A stretch of DNA of 52,254 bases, taken from Rubrivivax sp. Lineage in GTDB: Bacteria > Pseudomonadota > Gammaproteobacteria > Burkholderiales > Burkholderiaceae_C. Location: contig JALHMT010000036.1 in assembly GCA_022843905.1 (NCBI GenBank), positions 1 through 52,254 of the forward strand, in the 5' to 3' direction. The translations under genes and the position numbers were made by a program. Position 1 is the stretch's first letter. The number at the start of each line of letters is the position of its first letter. The notes below the pieces were generated by a model that saw only the letters and a list, made by a program, of their open reading frames with translations, had not been told where the DNA came from and searched no databases. Of this stretch, positions 7,526 to 16,141 are shown piece after piece.

Positions 7526-9214
7526 ATGTCGCTGTCACCCACGCTCTACGAACGGGCGCTGGCGAAGGTGTCGCCGTCCGCGGCGCTCAGCCGCATCAGC
7601 GACCGGGCGCGCTTCAGCGCCATCAGCACTGCCGCCGAAGCCGCCGACCGTTCCATCATGGCTCTGGCCGGCGAGGGCCCGGCCGACGCGCCCGAAGGCC
7701 CTTACGCCACCACCGGTGGCGGCCTCATGGGCTGGTTCAAGCGCTGGAGCGCCGGCCTGCGCGACGCCGCCGGCGACACGCTGCCCCACCTGCGCGAGCT
7801 GCGCGCGCAGAGCAGCGACCTTATGCGCAAGGAGGCGTACGCACGCAGCGCGCTGTACACCAAGGCCAACCGCGCCGTCGGCACCGGCCTGGCGCTGTCT
7901 GCGCAGCCCAACCTGCGCGTGCTCGGCTGGAGCAAGGAGAAGACGCACGAGTGGCGCCAGCTCGTGCAGTCCGAGTTCAGCCTCTTCGCCGACAGCCCGG
8001 AGTGCGACTGGCTCGGCCAGTCCAACTTCTACGACCAGCAGTGGCTCGCGCTGCTGTCCACGCTCGAGCGCGGCGACGCCTTCACCGTGCTGCCCGACGC
8101 CGAGCCCACGCCCACCATGCCTTACGCGCTGCGCCTGCAGCTCATCGAGGCCGACCGCTGCGGCAACCCGCTCAACGCGCCCGACTCGGTGGACGTGGCC
8201 GGTGGTGTGAAGCGCGGTCGCGGCGGCAAGCCGCCGGCCTTCTTCATTTACGACCGTCACCCCGGCGCCATCGTCATGGGCGCGCCCAGCCTGTACAGCG
8301 GGCAGTGGATCGAGTCGGTAGGCGAGAGCGGCCGCCGCCGCATCCTGCACCACGTGCTGATGGCGCGGCCCGAGCAGCCGCGCGGCGTGCCCGACCTGGC
8401 GCCCGTCATGGCGCTGTTCAAGAACCTCGGCCGCTACACCGACGCCGAGATCAAGGCCGCCATCGTCAGCGGCTTCCTCACGGTGCTGATCGAGACCGAG
8501 GGCGGCAACCCCGCCCCCGTCTTCGGCCTGCAGAACCCGGACCCGAACAACCCCGCCGCGGCCCAGGTGCCGCCGCAGCCGCTCGAGCTCGGCCCCGCGG
8601 CCGTGCTCGGCCTGGCCAAGGGCGAAAAGCCCACCCTCGTCGACCCCACGCGGCCCAACCCCATCTTCGGCGTGTTCGTGCAGGCCGTCGTCGACCAGCT
8701 CGGCGCCGGCACGCTCCTCGGGCCGGAGATGCTGGCCAAGAAGTACGCCACCAGCTACGTCGCCGCGCGCGCCGCCTTCCTCGACGCCTGGACGCACATC
8801 CGCATGCTGCGTCGCAAGGTCGTCACCACGCTGTGCCAGCCGGTGTACGAAACCTGGATGGCCGAGGCCGTGATCCGTCGCCGCATCCCCGCGCCCGGCT
8901 TCTTCCGAGACCCGCTGCTGCGCTGGGCCTACACGCGCGCCATGTGGACGGGCGACAGCCAGGGCTCCATCAACCCCAAGGACGAGGTCGCTGCCTTCGT
9001 CTCCGCCAGGGACAACCGCCTCATCACGAACGAGCGCGCCGCGTGGGAGCTGTTCGGCTTCGACTGGAACGAGGTCTACCCCACCATGCTCGCCGAGCAC
9101 GAGCAGCTCAAGGCCGACGGCATGCTGCCCGTGCCCAAGGCCGGCGCCGCGGCGCCGGCCGACGACAAGGGCGATGGCAAGGACGACGAGCCCAAGAAGG
9201 GCGGTGACGCATGA
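7526..9214 (+). CDS. Portal protein, lambda gpB family
   Basis: 562 aa, near the usual size of the family. It forms the dodecameric vertex through which DNA is packaged. Typical stretches are visible: RSALYTKANRAVGTGLAL, FSLFADSPECDWLGQSNF, a beta-rich middle, and SYVAARAAFLDAW with the following long helix. The C-terminal 40 residues are Lys/Asp/Ala-rich and probably disordered. Its stop overlaps the next start by 4 nt. Confidence 0.9.
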   Translation: MSLSPTLYERALAKVSPSAALSRISDRARFSAISTAAEAADRSIMALAGEGPADAPEGPYATTGGGLMGWFKRWSAGLRDAAGDTLPHLRELRAQSSDLMRKEAYARSALYTKANRAVGTGLALSAQPNLRVLGWSKEKTHEWRQLVQSEFSLFADSPECDWLGQSNFYDQQWLALLSTLERGDAFTVLPDAEPTPTMPYALRLQLIEADRCGNPLNAPDSVDVAGGVKRGRGGKPPAFFIYDRHPGAIVMGAPSLYSGQWIESVGESGRRRILHHVLMARPEQPRGVPDLAPVMALFKNLGRYTDAEIKAAIVSGFLTVLIETEGGNPAPVFGLQNPDPNNPAAAQVPPQPLELGPAAVLGLAKGEKPTLVDPTRPNPIFGVFVQAVVDQLGAGTLLGPEMLAKKYATSYVAARAAFLDAWTHIRMLRRKVVTTLCQPVYETWMAEAVIRRRIPAPGFFRDPLLRWAYTRAMWTGDSQGSINPKDEVAAFVSARDNRLITNERAAWELFGFDWNEVYPTMLAEHEQLKADGMLPVPKAGAAAPADDKGDGKDDEPKKGGDA

Positions 9215-9600
9215 GCACCCCCGTCCTCGGCACCGCCGGCGAGCGCGTCGACCTGCTCATCCGCCAGGGCGCCAGCTTCGGGCCGCACGTCGTCACGCTC
9301 ACCAACCCGGACGGCACCCTCGTCAACCTCACCGGCGCCACCGTGCGCGGCCAGCTGCGCCGCAAGGCGCTCGACGTGGCCGTGCTTATCGCGCTCACCT
9401 GCACCATCACCGATGCCGCGGGCGGCGAGTTCGAGATCAGCCTCACCGACGAGCAGACGGCTGCCATCACCGCCGGCGAGGACCCGGCCATGCTGGCCAG
9501 CGCCGCCGTGTGGGACCTCGAGCTCGAGGACGCCGCGGGCCGCGTCATCCCCGTCTTCTACGGCCGCGTGACCATCCACCGCGAGGTCACTCGCGCCTGA
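9211..9600 (+). CDS. Beta-rich structural protein, 129 aa
   Basis: The start overlaps the portal stop (ATGA). The sequence begins with RVDLLIRQGASFGPHVVTLT and continues as alternating beta strands, with NLTGATVRGQLRRK in the middle and WDLELEDAAGRVIPVFYGRV near the end. This pattern is common in small phage baseplate or fibre N-terminal proteins that carry an Ig-like or BppU-like fold. It opens a block of adhesin-like proteins placed between portal and head protease, which is unusual for a lambda-like phage. Confidence 0.6.
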   Translation: MSTPVLGTAGERVDLLIRQGASFGPHVVTLTNPDGTLVNLTGATVRGQLRRKALDVAVLIALTCTITDAAGGEFEISLTDEQTAAITAGEDPAMLASAAVWDLELEDAAGRVIPVFYGRVTIHREVTRA

Positions 9601-9613
9601 CATGAACCCCCCA

Positions 9614-9680
9614 CGCTCGCGCTGCTCGCTGCCCCCCGAGGGGGCGTGTCAGTGGCTTCGGGCGGCCGTGCGCCACTGAC
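9614..9680. repeat. Host-like intergenic palindrome with two hairpins
   Basis: The 80-bp gap 9601-9680 contains a GCCCCC/GGGGGC hairpin (about 9630-9645) and a perfect 9-bp inverted repeat GTCAGTGGC (9648-9656) / GCCACTGAC (9672-9680). The second arm ends directly at the ATG of the next gene. No Shine-Dalgarno sequence is visible before that ATG. The layout resembles intergenic repeats I associate with Comamonadaceae chromosomes, which is recall and not checked. Confidence 0.5.
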
Positions 9681-10025
9681 ATGCCGCTCACCCTCGACTG
9701 CCAGGCCACCGAGCTGCGTCTGGTGGTGCAGCCGCCTGCGCAAATCCAGGCCGTCGTGCAGCCGCCCGCGTCCATCGTGGCGCAGCTCAGCGTCGGCCAA
9801 GGCCCCGCAGGCCCGTCCGGCGCCGGCCTGGCCAGCTACACGCACAACCAGGCCTCGGCGTCCGCGGTCTGGACCGTCAACCACAACCTCAACCGCGACA
9901 TCAGCGCCGTCAGCCTGCGCACCGTCGGCGGTGTCGAGTTCGAGGGCGAGGTGCTCATCACCTCGCTCAACCAGCTGCTCGTGCTGCTCGCCGCGCCGGC
10001 CACCGGCACGGCCCACGTCATCTAG
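9681..10025 (+). CDS. Small fibre-like protein with collagen-like triplets
   Basis: 114 aa. After a Gln/Ala/Val-rich beta start, a short GPAGPSGAG collagen-like stretch leads to a C-terminal module with SAVWTVNHNLNR. The same type of C-terminal module (SYVVTHNLNTRLVHV) ends the next gene, so the two proteins share a fibre-tip-like domain. The start codon is flush against a 9-bp inverted repeat, and its ribosome-binding site is not visible. Confidence 0.6.
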   Translation: MPLTLDCQATELRLVVQPPAQIQAVVQPPASIVAQLSVGQGPAGPSGAGLASYTHNQASASAVWTVNHNLNRDISAVSLRTVGGVEFEGEVLITSLNQLLVLLAAPATGTAHVI

Positions 10026-10040
10026 CCCCGAGGAACCGTC

Positions 10041-10832
10041 ATGGCCAAGCTGATCCTGTCCGACATCGACTTCAACAGCGTCTCGCGCATCCGCAACCTG
10101 CCCGCGCCGGCGGCCAACGACGAGCCCGTGCGCCTGCAGGACCTCAACAGCGCCGTCGAAGGCCTGGCGTGGAAGGACTCCTGCCGCGTCGCCGCCAGCT
10201 CCAACATCAACCTCGCCTCGCCCGGCGCCAACGTCGACGGCGTGGCCATGTCCGCCGGCCAGCGCTTCCTCGCGCGCGGGCAGACCTCGCAGCCGGAGAA
10301 CGGCATCTACATCTGGAACGGTGCGGCCACACCGGCCACGCGCGCAACGGACGCCAGCACCTTCGACGAGCTCGAGGGCGCCGTCACCACCATCGAAGAG
10401 GGCACCGACGCCGGCGCGTCCTTCCGCCAGACGCAGGTCAACGGCGTCATCGGCACCAACAACGTCATCTGGGCCAGCTTCGGCACTGGTGCGCCGGCCG
10501 CCAGCGAAACCGTCGCGGGCATCGCCGAAATCGCCACCCAGGCCGAAACCGACACCGGCACCGACGACGCGCGCTTCGTCACCCCGCTCAAGCTGGCCAC
10601 CAGCGTCTACGCCAAGCGCAAGTACGACACCACGGTGGGCGACGGCAGCGCCACCAGCTACGTCGTCACGCACAACCTCAACACGCGTCTGGTGCACGTG
10701 GCCGTGTACCGCGACAGCGGGGCCTACGACGAGGTGGTGTGCGAGGTGGAGCACACCTCGGTCAACACCGTCACGCTGCGCTTTGCCGCGGCGCCGTCGA
10801 GCAACCAGTTCCGGGTCGTCGTCATCGCCTGA
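10041..10832 (+). CDS. Tail-fibre-like protein
   Basis: 263 aa. It has a fibre-type N-terminus (SDIDFNSVSRIRNLPAP) and a segment AGIAEIATQAETDTGTDDAR, which is the classic phage tail-fibre repeat seen in lambda Stf and P2 H relatives. It ends in the VTHNLN C-terminal module shared with the upstream gene. Probable role: trimeric receptor-binding or virion-surface fibre. Its place between the portal and protease genes, not downstream of gene J, is atypical. Confidence 0.7.
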   Translation: MAKLILSDIDFNSVSRIRNLPAPAANDEPVRLQDLNSAVEGLAWKDSCRVAASSNINLASPGANVDGVAMSAGQRFLARGQTSQPENGIYIWNGAATPATRATDASTFDELEGAVTTIEEGTDAGASFRQTQVNGVIGTNNVIWASFGTGAPAASETVAGIAEIATQAETDTGTDDARFVTPLKLATSVYAKRKYDTTVGDGSATSYVVTHNLNTRLVHVAVYRDSGAYDEVVCEVEHTSVNTVTLRFAAAPSSNQFRVVVIA

Positions 10833-10838
10833 CGCACC

Positions 10839-12068
10839 ATGGCCAAAGAAGAGCTCGCCTTCCGCAGGCCGCCAGGCTTGGCCATCGCGGAAGGTGCCAC
10901 CACGCCCGACCCGGGCGTCGACGGCGTCACCGTGTGGAGCAGCACCACCGGCCGCGTCATGGTGTGGAACGAAACGCTCGGCGCCTGGCACTCGTACACG
11001 CCCGTGCACGTGGGCGCCACCGCGCCCAGCAACCCCGGCACCGGCGAGCTCTGGGTGGACACCAACAGCGGCATCGTCGCCGCGTCCATCAGCGCCAACC
11101 AGAACGACTACAACCCCACCGACCTGGCCACCGCATTGGCGCTCATGCTCACCGCAGACCAGGCGCGCGTGATCACCGGCCTGGCCGGCGGGTGGGACGG
11201 GCGCGAGCTCTGGGTCATCAACGCCAGCACGGTGGAAGACGGCGACCTGGTGCTGCGCGCCGAGAACGCCAGTTCCAGCGCGTCCAACCGCTTCCTCACC
11301 GACGTGGACGTCGTGGTCGAGCGCGGCGACACCGTGCTGCTGCGCTACGAAGCCGGGTCCACCAACCGCTGGCGCCCCATCGGCGGCCGTCGCAAGTTCA
11401 CCGGCAGCACGTTTCGGCTCACGCCCTTCTGGTGCACCGATTTCCTGGGCGGCGCCACCGCCGACACCGGCGAGTCCAGCTACGCGGTGTGGGACTACGC
11501 CGTCATCTCCACCGGCACGCAGAGCAAGCAGGCCGGCACCGGCACGCACCCGGGCATCCTGCGTACCACCAGCAGCACCACCACCAACAGCGGCGGCTAC
11601 TGCCGCACCGCGGCCGACGCTTTCCTGCTGGCCGGCGGCGAGGTGGCCGAGTTCGTCTTCCGCCTGCCCGACCTCACCACGCTCACCGCGCGGCTGGGCT
11701 TCATCGACACCGCCACCAGTGCGGACTGTGTCGACGGCGCCTACATCGAGATCGCCAGCACCGGCGTGGCCACCGGCAAGACATCCAACAATAGCACGCG
11801 CACCACGTCGGCCACCATCGCCACGCTCAGCGCCAACACCTGGTACCGCGCGCGCATCGTCGTCAACAAGGCCGCCACCGCGGTGGACTTCTACATCTTC
11901 GACGACGCCGGCAACCAGCTCGGCACGCAGCAGAACAGCGCAAATATCCCCACCGCCGCCGGCCGCGAGACCGGCCACGGCTACATCGCCACCAAGAGCG
12001 GCACCACCGCGCAGAGCTGCATCGACATGGACTTCATGTCGATCGAGTTCACGCGCGCGCTCATCTGA
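10839..12068 (+). CDS. Fibre/spike-like structural protein, 409 aa
   Basis: The N-terminal about 75 residues (VWSSTTGRVMVWNETLGAWH, then TAPSNPGTGELWVDTNSG) are typical of phage fibre attachment domains. The middle is beta-rich, and the C-terminal half has features of a jelly-roll/concanavalin-like module (RLGFIDTATS, then YRARIVVNKAATAVDFYIFD). It lies 6 nt after the fibre gene and in the same frame of transcription. A virion adhesin is likely; exact placement in the particle cannot be told. Confidence 0.6.
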   Translation: MAKEELAFRRPPGLAIAEGATTPDPGVDGVTVWSSTTGRVMVWNETLGAWHSYTPVHVGATAPSNPGTGELWVDTNSGIVAASISANQNDYNPTDLATALALMLTADQARVITGLAGGWDGRELWVINASTVEDGDLVLRAENASSSASNRFLTDVDVVVERGDTVLLRYEAGSTNRWRPIGGRRKFTGSTFRLTPFWCTDFLGGATADTGESSYAVWDYAVISTGTQSKQAGTGTHPGILRTTSSTTTNSGGYCRTAADAFLLAGGEVAEFVFRLPDLTTLTARLGFIDTATSADCVDGAYIEIASTGVATGKTSNNSTRTTSATIATLSANTWYRARIVVNKAATAVDFYIFDDAGNQLGTQQNSANIPTAAGRETGHGYIATKSGTTAQSCIDMDFMSIEFTRALI

Positions 12069-12077
12069 AAGGACAGC

Positions 12078-13553
12078 ATGAAGCACTCGCTCATCGCGCT
12101 CGCCGCCCTGGCGCCCCTGTTCGCTCTGGCGCAGACCGTCAAGATCGGCCCGATCGTGCTCGACACGACCTGCGACCTCTATCGCGGCACCAGCATCGTC
12201 AAGCGCGACGTGCCGCACGACGTGTCGTCGATCAGCAAGGCGATCACGGACGACCTGTTCTTCCGCAAGGGCAAGGGCCGCTACTGGTGCGAGCCGCGCA
12301 CGGGCCCGATCGACGGTGAGTTCATCCCGGCGAGCGCGCCGCCGCCGCCGCCGCCGCCCCCGCCGCCGCCGCCGCCCCCGCCGCCCCCGCCGCCCCCGCC
12401 GCCCCCGCCGCCCAGCGGCACGGCGCTGCACTTCAGCGACTGCCAGGCCGGCGCCGCGCCGACTTGCGTGGCCGGCAACAACTCGAACCCCGGCACCGCC
12501 GCGGCGCCCAAGCGCACGCTGCAGGGCGTCAACATCGCCACCCTCCCGGCTGGTCAGCAGCTCCTGTTCGCCCGGGGCGGCGCCTGGTCGCTCAGTGGCA
12601 TCCATTGGGTGCAGAACACCAACGCCAGCGCAGCGGTGCCGCTCGTCTTCGGCGACTACGGTGACGGGGAGAAGCCGCTGCTGCAGTTCGGCGGCGGGGT
12701 CGGCTTCGCTCTCGGCGGCTCCTGGGGCAACACCGACAACGACGGCGGCTACGTCTTCCGCAACCTGCACATGCGCGGTGTCGGTGCCATCGGCGGCAAT
12801 ACCCACTGGGGCTTCTGGCTGGTGCAGAACGTGCGCGACATCACGCTCGACGGCATGGTGATCGAGGACTTCGGCTTCGGCATCGAGAGCAACGATGGTG
12901 CCCCGCATGGCGTGCGCAACGTCACCGTGCGCAACTCCACCATCCGCCGCAACGGCTCGATGGGCTGGCACGCCACGGGTCTGATCCATGGCGTCGTGGC
13001 CGAGAACAACCTGTTCGAGGCCAACAACTTCAGCGGCTCGTTCATGAACCACGCCATCTACTGGGGCGGCGGCAACGGCAACGTGATCCGCGGCAACCGT
13101 TTCGTCGCCAACAGCGAAGTCAGCGGCGTGTGCCAGGGCGGCAATGTGACCATGCACGGCGTCATCGACGGCCTGCTCATCGAGGGCAACACCATCGAGC
13201 ACGCGGGGCGCGCGGCCGACACCTGCGGCGGGTTCAACATCACCTCGGGCTACGCCACCCCCGAGGTGTTCCGCAACGTGGTGGTGCGTGGCAACACGAT
13301 CATCAACGCCGGCATCGGCGCGGTCATCGCCGACAGCGCGCCGGGCATCGTGGCCGAGGGCAACCGATCGATCAACCAGCATGGCCGCGGCCACACCCTT
13401 GCGCTGACCTACAGCGAGGGCGACACGCCGATGACGAGTCCCGTGGTGCGCAACAACACGCTGTGCGGCAGCGGCAGCATCACCAACTGGCCCGGCGCCA
13501 CGGTGAGCGGCAACCGCACCCTGCCGCTGACCGACCCGGCCTGCGCGCGCTAG
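12078..13553 (+). CDS. Secreted right-handed beta-helix protein with polyproline linker
   Basis: 491 aa. The start gives a clear signal peptide (MKHSLIALAALAPLFALAQ), which is unexpected for a virion protein. A small N-domain with two Cys follows, then 25 consecutive prolines (about residues 88-112), then a parallel beta-helix (about 115-490). The helix has many Asn/Gly-rich rungs (NVTVRNSTIRRNG, VVVRGNTIINAG) like pectate-lyase/depolymerase folds. It may be exported from the lysogen or be a spike taken from a host gene. Enzyme activity on surface polysaccharide is a guess. Confidence 0.7.
   Translation: MKHSLIALAALAPLFALAQTVKIGPIVLDTTCDLYRGTSIVKRDVPHDVSSISKAITDDLFFRKGKGRYWCEPRTGPIDGEFIPASAPPPPPPPPPPPPPPPPPPPPPPPPPSGTALHFSDCQAGAAPTCVAGNNSNPGTAAAPKRTLQGVNIATLPAGQQLLFARGGAWSLSGIHWVQNTNASAAVPLVFGDYGDGEKPLLQFGGGVGFALGGSWGNTDNDGGYVFRNLHMRGVGAIGGNTHWGFWLVQNVRDITLDGMVIEDFGFGIESNDGAPHGVRNVTVRNSTIRRNGSMGWHATGLIHGVVAENNLFEANNFSGSFMNHAIYWGGGNGNVIRGNRFVANSEVSGVCQGGNVTMHGVIDGLLIEGNTIEHAGRAADTCGGFNITSGYATPEVFRNVVVRGNTIINAGIGAVIADSAPGIVAEGNRSINQHGRGHTLALTYSEGDTPMTSPVVRNNTLCGSGSITNWPGATVSGNRTLPLTDPACAR
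12339..12413 (+). repeat. CCG/CCC microsatellite encoding 25 prolines
   Basis: 75 bp of CCG and CCC codons only, inside the beta-helix gene. Such a triplet run is prone to in-frame slippage, which would change linker length without breaking the frame. Confidence 0.9.
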
Positions 13554-13571
13554 GACCCAAAGGCGCGACGC

Positions 13572-14363
13572 ATGGCTTCTTCACCGACCTTCCTTACTTC
13601 GGGCGTCAGCGGCGAAGGCGTTTCGTCCGTCGTCATGAACTCGTTCACCCTGCCGGCCAACCGGCTGGGGATGATCTACGTCATCACCGCTGGCGGTGGG
13701 CCGCCGTCCAACGTCCCGACCATCTCCGGGTGGACAGTCCCACCCAACGGCTCTGCCCCCGTCGGTGACGCGCGCCGCGCCACGGTGTTCCACCGCGTCT
13801 CCGGCACGGACGTGACAGAGGGTCCGACGATCGACTGCGCCGGCCAGGCGCAGAGCTTCATCCAATACTTCGCACTGCACTGGGACGCAAATGCGGTCAT
13901 CACCGGCACCAACGGCGCCAACGGCATTGTGCAGTGCCTCGGGTCCGGCAACGTCCATTCGCCAAGCGTCAACGCCACGCCCACGCTCAATGCACTGGCT
14001 GCGTTCGCGCACGCCAACAACCCGACCATCTCGGCCATCAACATCGGATTCCAATCCGACGTGGGCGATGTCGGTGGTGGGTTCACTGAGCTGGCCAGGC
14101 GAGACTTCGGCGGCGGGCAGAACAAGGGCACGATCGTCCAGTACAAGACGACGAATGACACCGTCCATGAGCTGACCGGCTGCACCAACAGTCAGGACAT
14201 GTTCATCGGCATGGCGGTGGAGATCGCGCACGTCGCGGTTGGCATCGGTGTCGTGCCGCAACCCCCCGCGCTCAGGCGCTGGACCGGCAGCGCCTGGGTC
14301 ACTGCGCGCGCCCGCCGCTTCGAGTCGAACTGGATTGCCGCGCGCTTGCGCCGTCACGCCTGA
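13572..14363 (+). CDS. Structural protein of the adhesin block, 263 aa
   Basis: Beta-rich, Gly/Thr/Asn-rich protein with few charged residues (NSFTLPANRLGMIYVITAGG near the start; a repeated aromatic/hydrophobic pattern through the middle). The C-terminal 45 residues are basic with Trp (RRWTGSAWVTARARRFESNW). It is the last gene before the head protease. A virion-surface role is inferred from neighbours; no family was recognised. Confidence 0.5.
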   Translation: MASSPTFLTSGVSGEGVSSVVMNSFTLPANRLGMIYVITAGGGPPSNVPTISGWTVPPNGSAPVGDARRATVFHRVSGTDVTEGPTIDCAGQAQSFIQYFALHWDANAVITGTNGANGIVQCLGSGNVHSPSVNATPTLNALAAFAHANNPTISAINIGFQSDVGDVGGGFTELARRDFGGGQNKGTIVQYKTTNDTVHELTGCTNSQDMFIGMAVEIAHVAVGIGVVPQPPALRRWTGSAWVTARARRFESNWIAARLRRHA

Positions 14364-14382
14364 ACTCCGAGGAGCCCAACCC

Positions 14383-15756
14383 ATGACCACCCGCAACCTC
14401 GCGCACCTGGCGGCCCGCCTGTACGGCACGCCGCTCATGCTGCTGCCCAGCGCCGCCGACGCGCTGGGTCATACCTTCCAGCAGCTGCTCGAAAAGCGCG
14501 GCGGTCTCATCGACGTGGCTGACGGCGCCGCCGAGCTGCAGCTCGGTGTCGAGACCCCGCGTGTGCACGGTTTCGCCGGCAACGCGCGCGGCCAGCGCTT
14601 CAAGGACAAGCCCTACGCCGTCACCGACGAGGGTGTGGGCCTGGTTGGCGTGTACGGGCCGCTGCTGCACCGCTTCAACTTCGACATGGCCACGTGCACG
14701 TCCTTCGCCAACTACCAGGCGATCGAGCAGCGCGTGAAGATGATGCTTGCCGACCCGGACGTGAAGGGCATCCTCTTCGAGTGGGACAGCCCGGGCGGCG
14801 AGGTGGCGGGCAACGACGCGCTGGCGCGCATGCTGCGCAGCGCGTCGGCCAGCGGCGGCAAGCCCATCTGGTCGCATGCCAACGAGGGCGCGTACAGCGC
14901 GGCCTACAACCTGGCGGCGAACACGCAGCGCGTGGTGGTGCCGGCGGCCGGCAGCGTGGGCTCCATCGGCGTGGTGATGCTGCACGTGGACCAGTCGCAG
15001 CGCGACGCGAAGCTGGGCCTGGTGTTCACCTACATCTTCGCCGGCGACCGCAAGGTGGACTTCAACAGCCACCAGCCCCTGAGCGACCGCGCCAAGGCCA
15101 TCGCCGGCGCCGAGGTCGAGCGCCTGTACGACATGTTCGTCGACAGCGTCGCCGACGCGCGCCGCATCGACGCCAAGGTCGTGCGCCGCACCGAGGCCGG
15201 CATCCTCGACGCCGTCGCGGCCAAGGCCATGGGCCTGGTCGACGCCGTCGCGGGCTTCGAAGACACCCTCAAAGAGTTCACCGCGCTGGTGCAGTCCGGC
15301 CAGCGCATCCCTGGCGGACCCAAAGCCGCTGCACCAGCGAAAGGAGCGACCATGTCGCACACTGACCCGGCGGCTCGCCCCGAAGCCGCCACCGACGCGC
15401 CGCAAGGCGTACCCGAGGCCGAAGTGGCCAAGCGCGAGGCCGCCGCGTTCGAGCGCGGCAAGCAGGCCGAGCTCGAGCGGCAGGCCGGCGTGCGCGCCGC
15501 GCTGCTGCCGGGCCACGAGAAGCTCATCGAGGGCTTCGTGGCCGACGGCAAGACCACGCCCGCGCAAGCGCAGGCCGCGGTCATCGCCGCCGAGCGCGCC
15601 ACGCTGGCCGCTGCGGAGGCCGCCCACAAGGGCGACGCGCCCAGGGCGGTGCCCACCGCCACCGCGCCCGAAGGTGGCCAGCTGCAGGGCGCTGCCCTCG
15701 GCAGGGCTGCCGTCGCGGCCTTCAACGAGTTCACCACTGGCAAGAAGGGAGCCTGA
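14383..15756 (+). CDS. Head maturation protease, S49 family (gpC-like)
   Basis: 457 aa with GAGGAG before the ATG. An S49/ClpP-fold core covers about residues 75-290: GILFEWDSPGGEVAGNDALA gives the oxyanion region, AGSVGSIGVV carries the likely catalytic Ser, and a downstream Lys completes the Ser-Lys dyad of the SppA family. As in lambda C/Nu3, the C-terminal third is also made separately from an internal start as scaffold. It should process the portal and remove scaffold during procapsid maturation. Confidence 0.88.
   Translation: MTTRNLAHLAARLYGTPLMLLPSAADALGHTFQQLLEKRGGLIDVADGAAELQLGVETPRVHGFAGNARGQRFKDKPYAVTDEGVGLVGVYGPLLHRFNFDMATCTSFANYQAIEQRVKMMLADPDVKGILFEWDSPGGEVAGNDALARMLRSASASGGKPIWSHANEGAYSAAYNLAANTQRVVVPAAGSVGSIGVVMLHVDQSQRDAKLGLVFTYIFAGDRKVDFNSHQPLSDRAKAIAGAEVERLYDMFVDSVADARRIDAKVVRRTEAGILDAVAAKAMGLVDAVAGFEDTLKEFTALVQSGQRIPGGPKAAAPAKGATMSHTDPAARPEAATDAPQGVPEAEVAKREAAAFERGKQAELERQAGVRAALLPGHEKLIEGFVADGKTTPAQAQAAVIAAERATLAAAEAAHKGDAPRAVPTATAPEGGQLQGAALGRAAVAAFNEFTTGKKGA
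15352..15756 (+). CDS. Capsid scaffold, nested in the protease gene (Nu3-like)
   Basis: An in-frame ATG at 15352 is preceded by AAAGGAGCGACC, a stronger ribosome-binding site than most in the window. It would yield 134 aa of highly charged helix (VAKREAAAFERGKQAELERQ), the composition of a scaffold. This is the same protease-scaffold nesting as lambda C/Nu3. Confidence 0.75.
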   Translation: MSHTDPAARPEAATDAPQGVPEAEVAKREAAAFERGKQAELERQAGVRAALLPGHEKLIEGFVADGKTTPAQAQAAVIAAERATLAAAEAAHKGDAPRAVPTATAPEGGQLQGAALGRAAVAAFNEFTTGKKGA

Positions 15757-15758
15757 CC

Positions 15759-16139
15759 ATGCCTCAAGCTGCATCGTTCTCGTCCGACGCGTTCGTGCCG
15801 GACAAGCTCATCGCGAGCAACCCCCAGCTGCTCGTCAGCATTCCCATCACCGTCATCTCGGGCCAGAACCTGGTCCGCGGTGCGTTGCTGGGCAAGATCA
15901 CCGCGAGCGGCAAGTACAACCTGAGCCTGTCCGCGGCCGTTGACGGTTCGCAGACGCCCGCGGCCGTGCTGGTCGACGACGTCGACGCCAGCGCCGGCGA
16001 CAAGCCGGGCCTGGCCTACATCCGCGGTGACTTCATCGCCGAGGGGCTCACCTACGGCACGGCTCACACCGCTGCCAGCGTCGAGGCCGCCCTGCGCGAT
16101 CTCGGCATCTTCCTCATCAAGTCGCAAGGAGGCGTCTGA
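15759..16139 (+). CDS. Head decoration protein (gpD-like)
   Basis: 126 aa, 2 nt after the protease stop. Matches the lambda D / HDPD family by size, by the pattern VRGALLGKIT-KYNLSLSAAVDG, by PAAVLVDDVDASAGD and by place between protease/scaffold and major capsid. Trimers of this family sit on the expanded capsid and stabilise it. Confidence 0.85.
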   Translation: MPQAASFSSDAFVPDKLIASNPQLLVSIPITVISGQNLVRGALLGKITASGKYNLSLSAAVDGSQTPAAVLVDDVDASAGDKPGLAYIRGDFIAEGLTYGTAHTAASVEAALRDLGIFLIKSQGGV

Positions 16140-16141
16140 CT

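Noticed and set aside
9558..13394. A 1278-aa reverse-strand open frame
   Set aside because: Composition is Val/Ala/Gly/His/Arg-rich shadow of the plus-strand genes, with no domain and a poly-Gly/Arg run opposite the proline tract.
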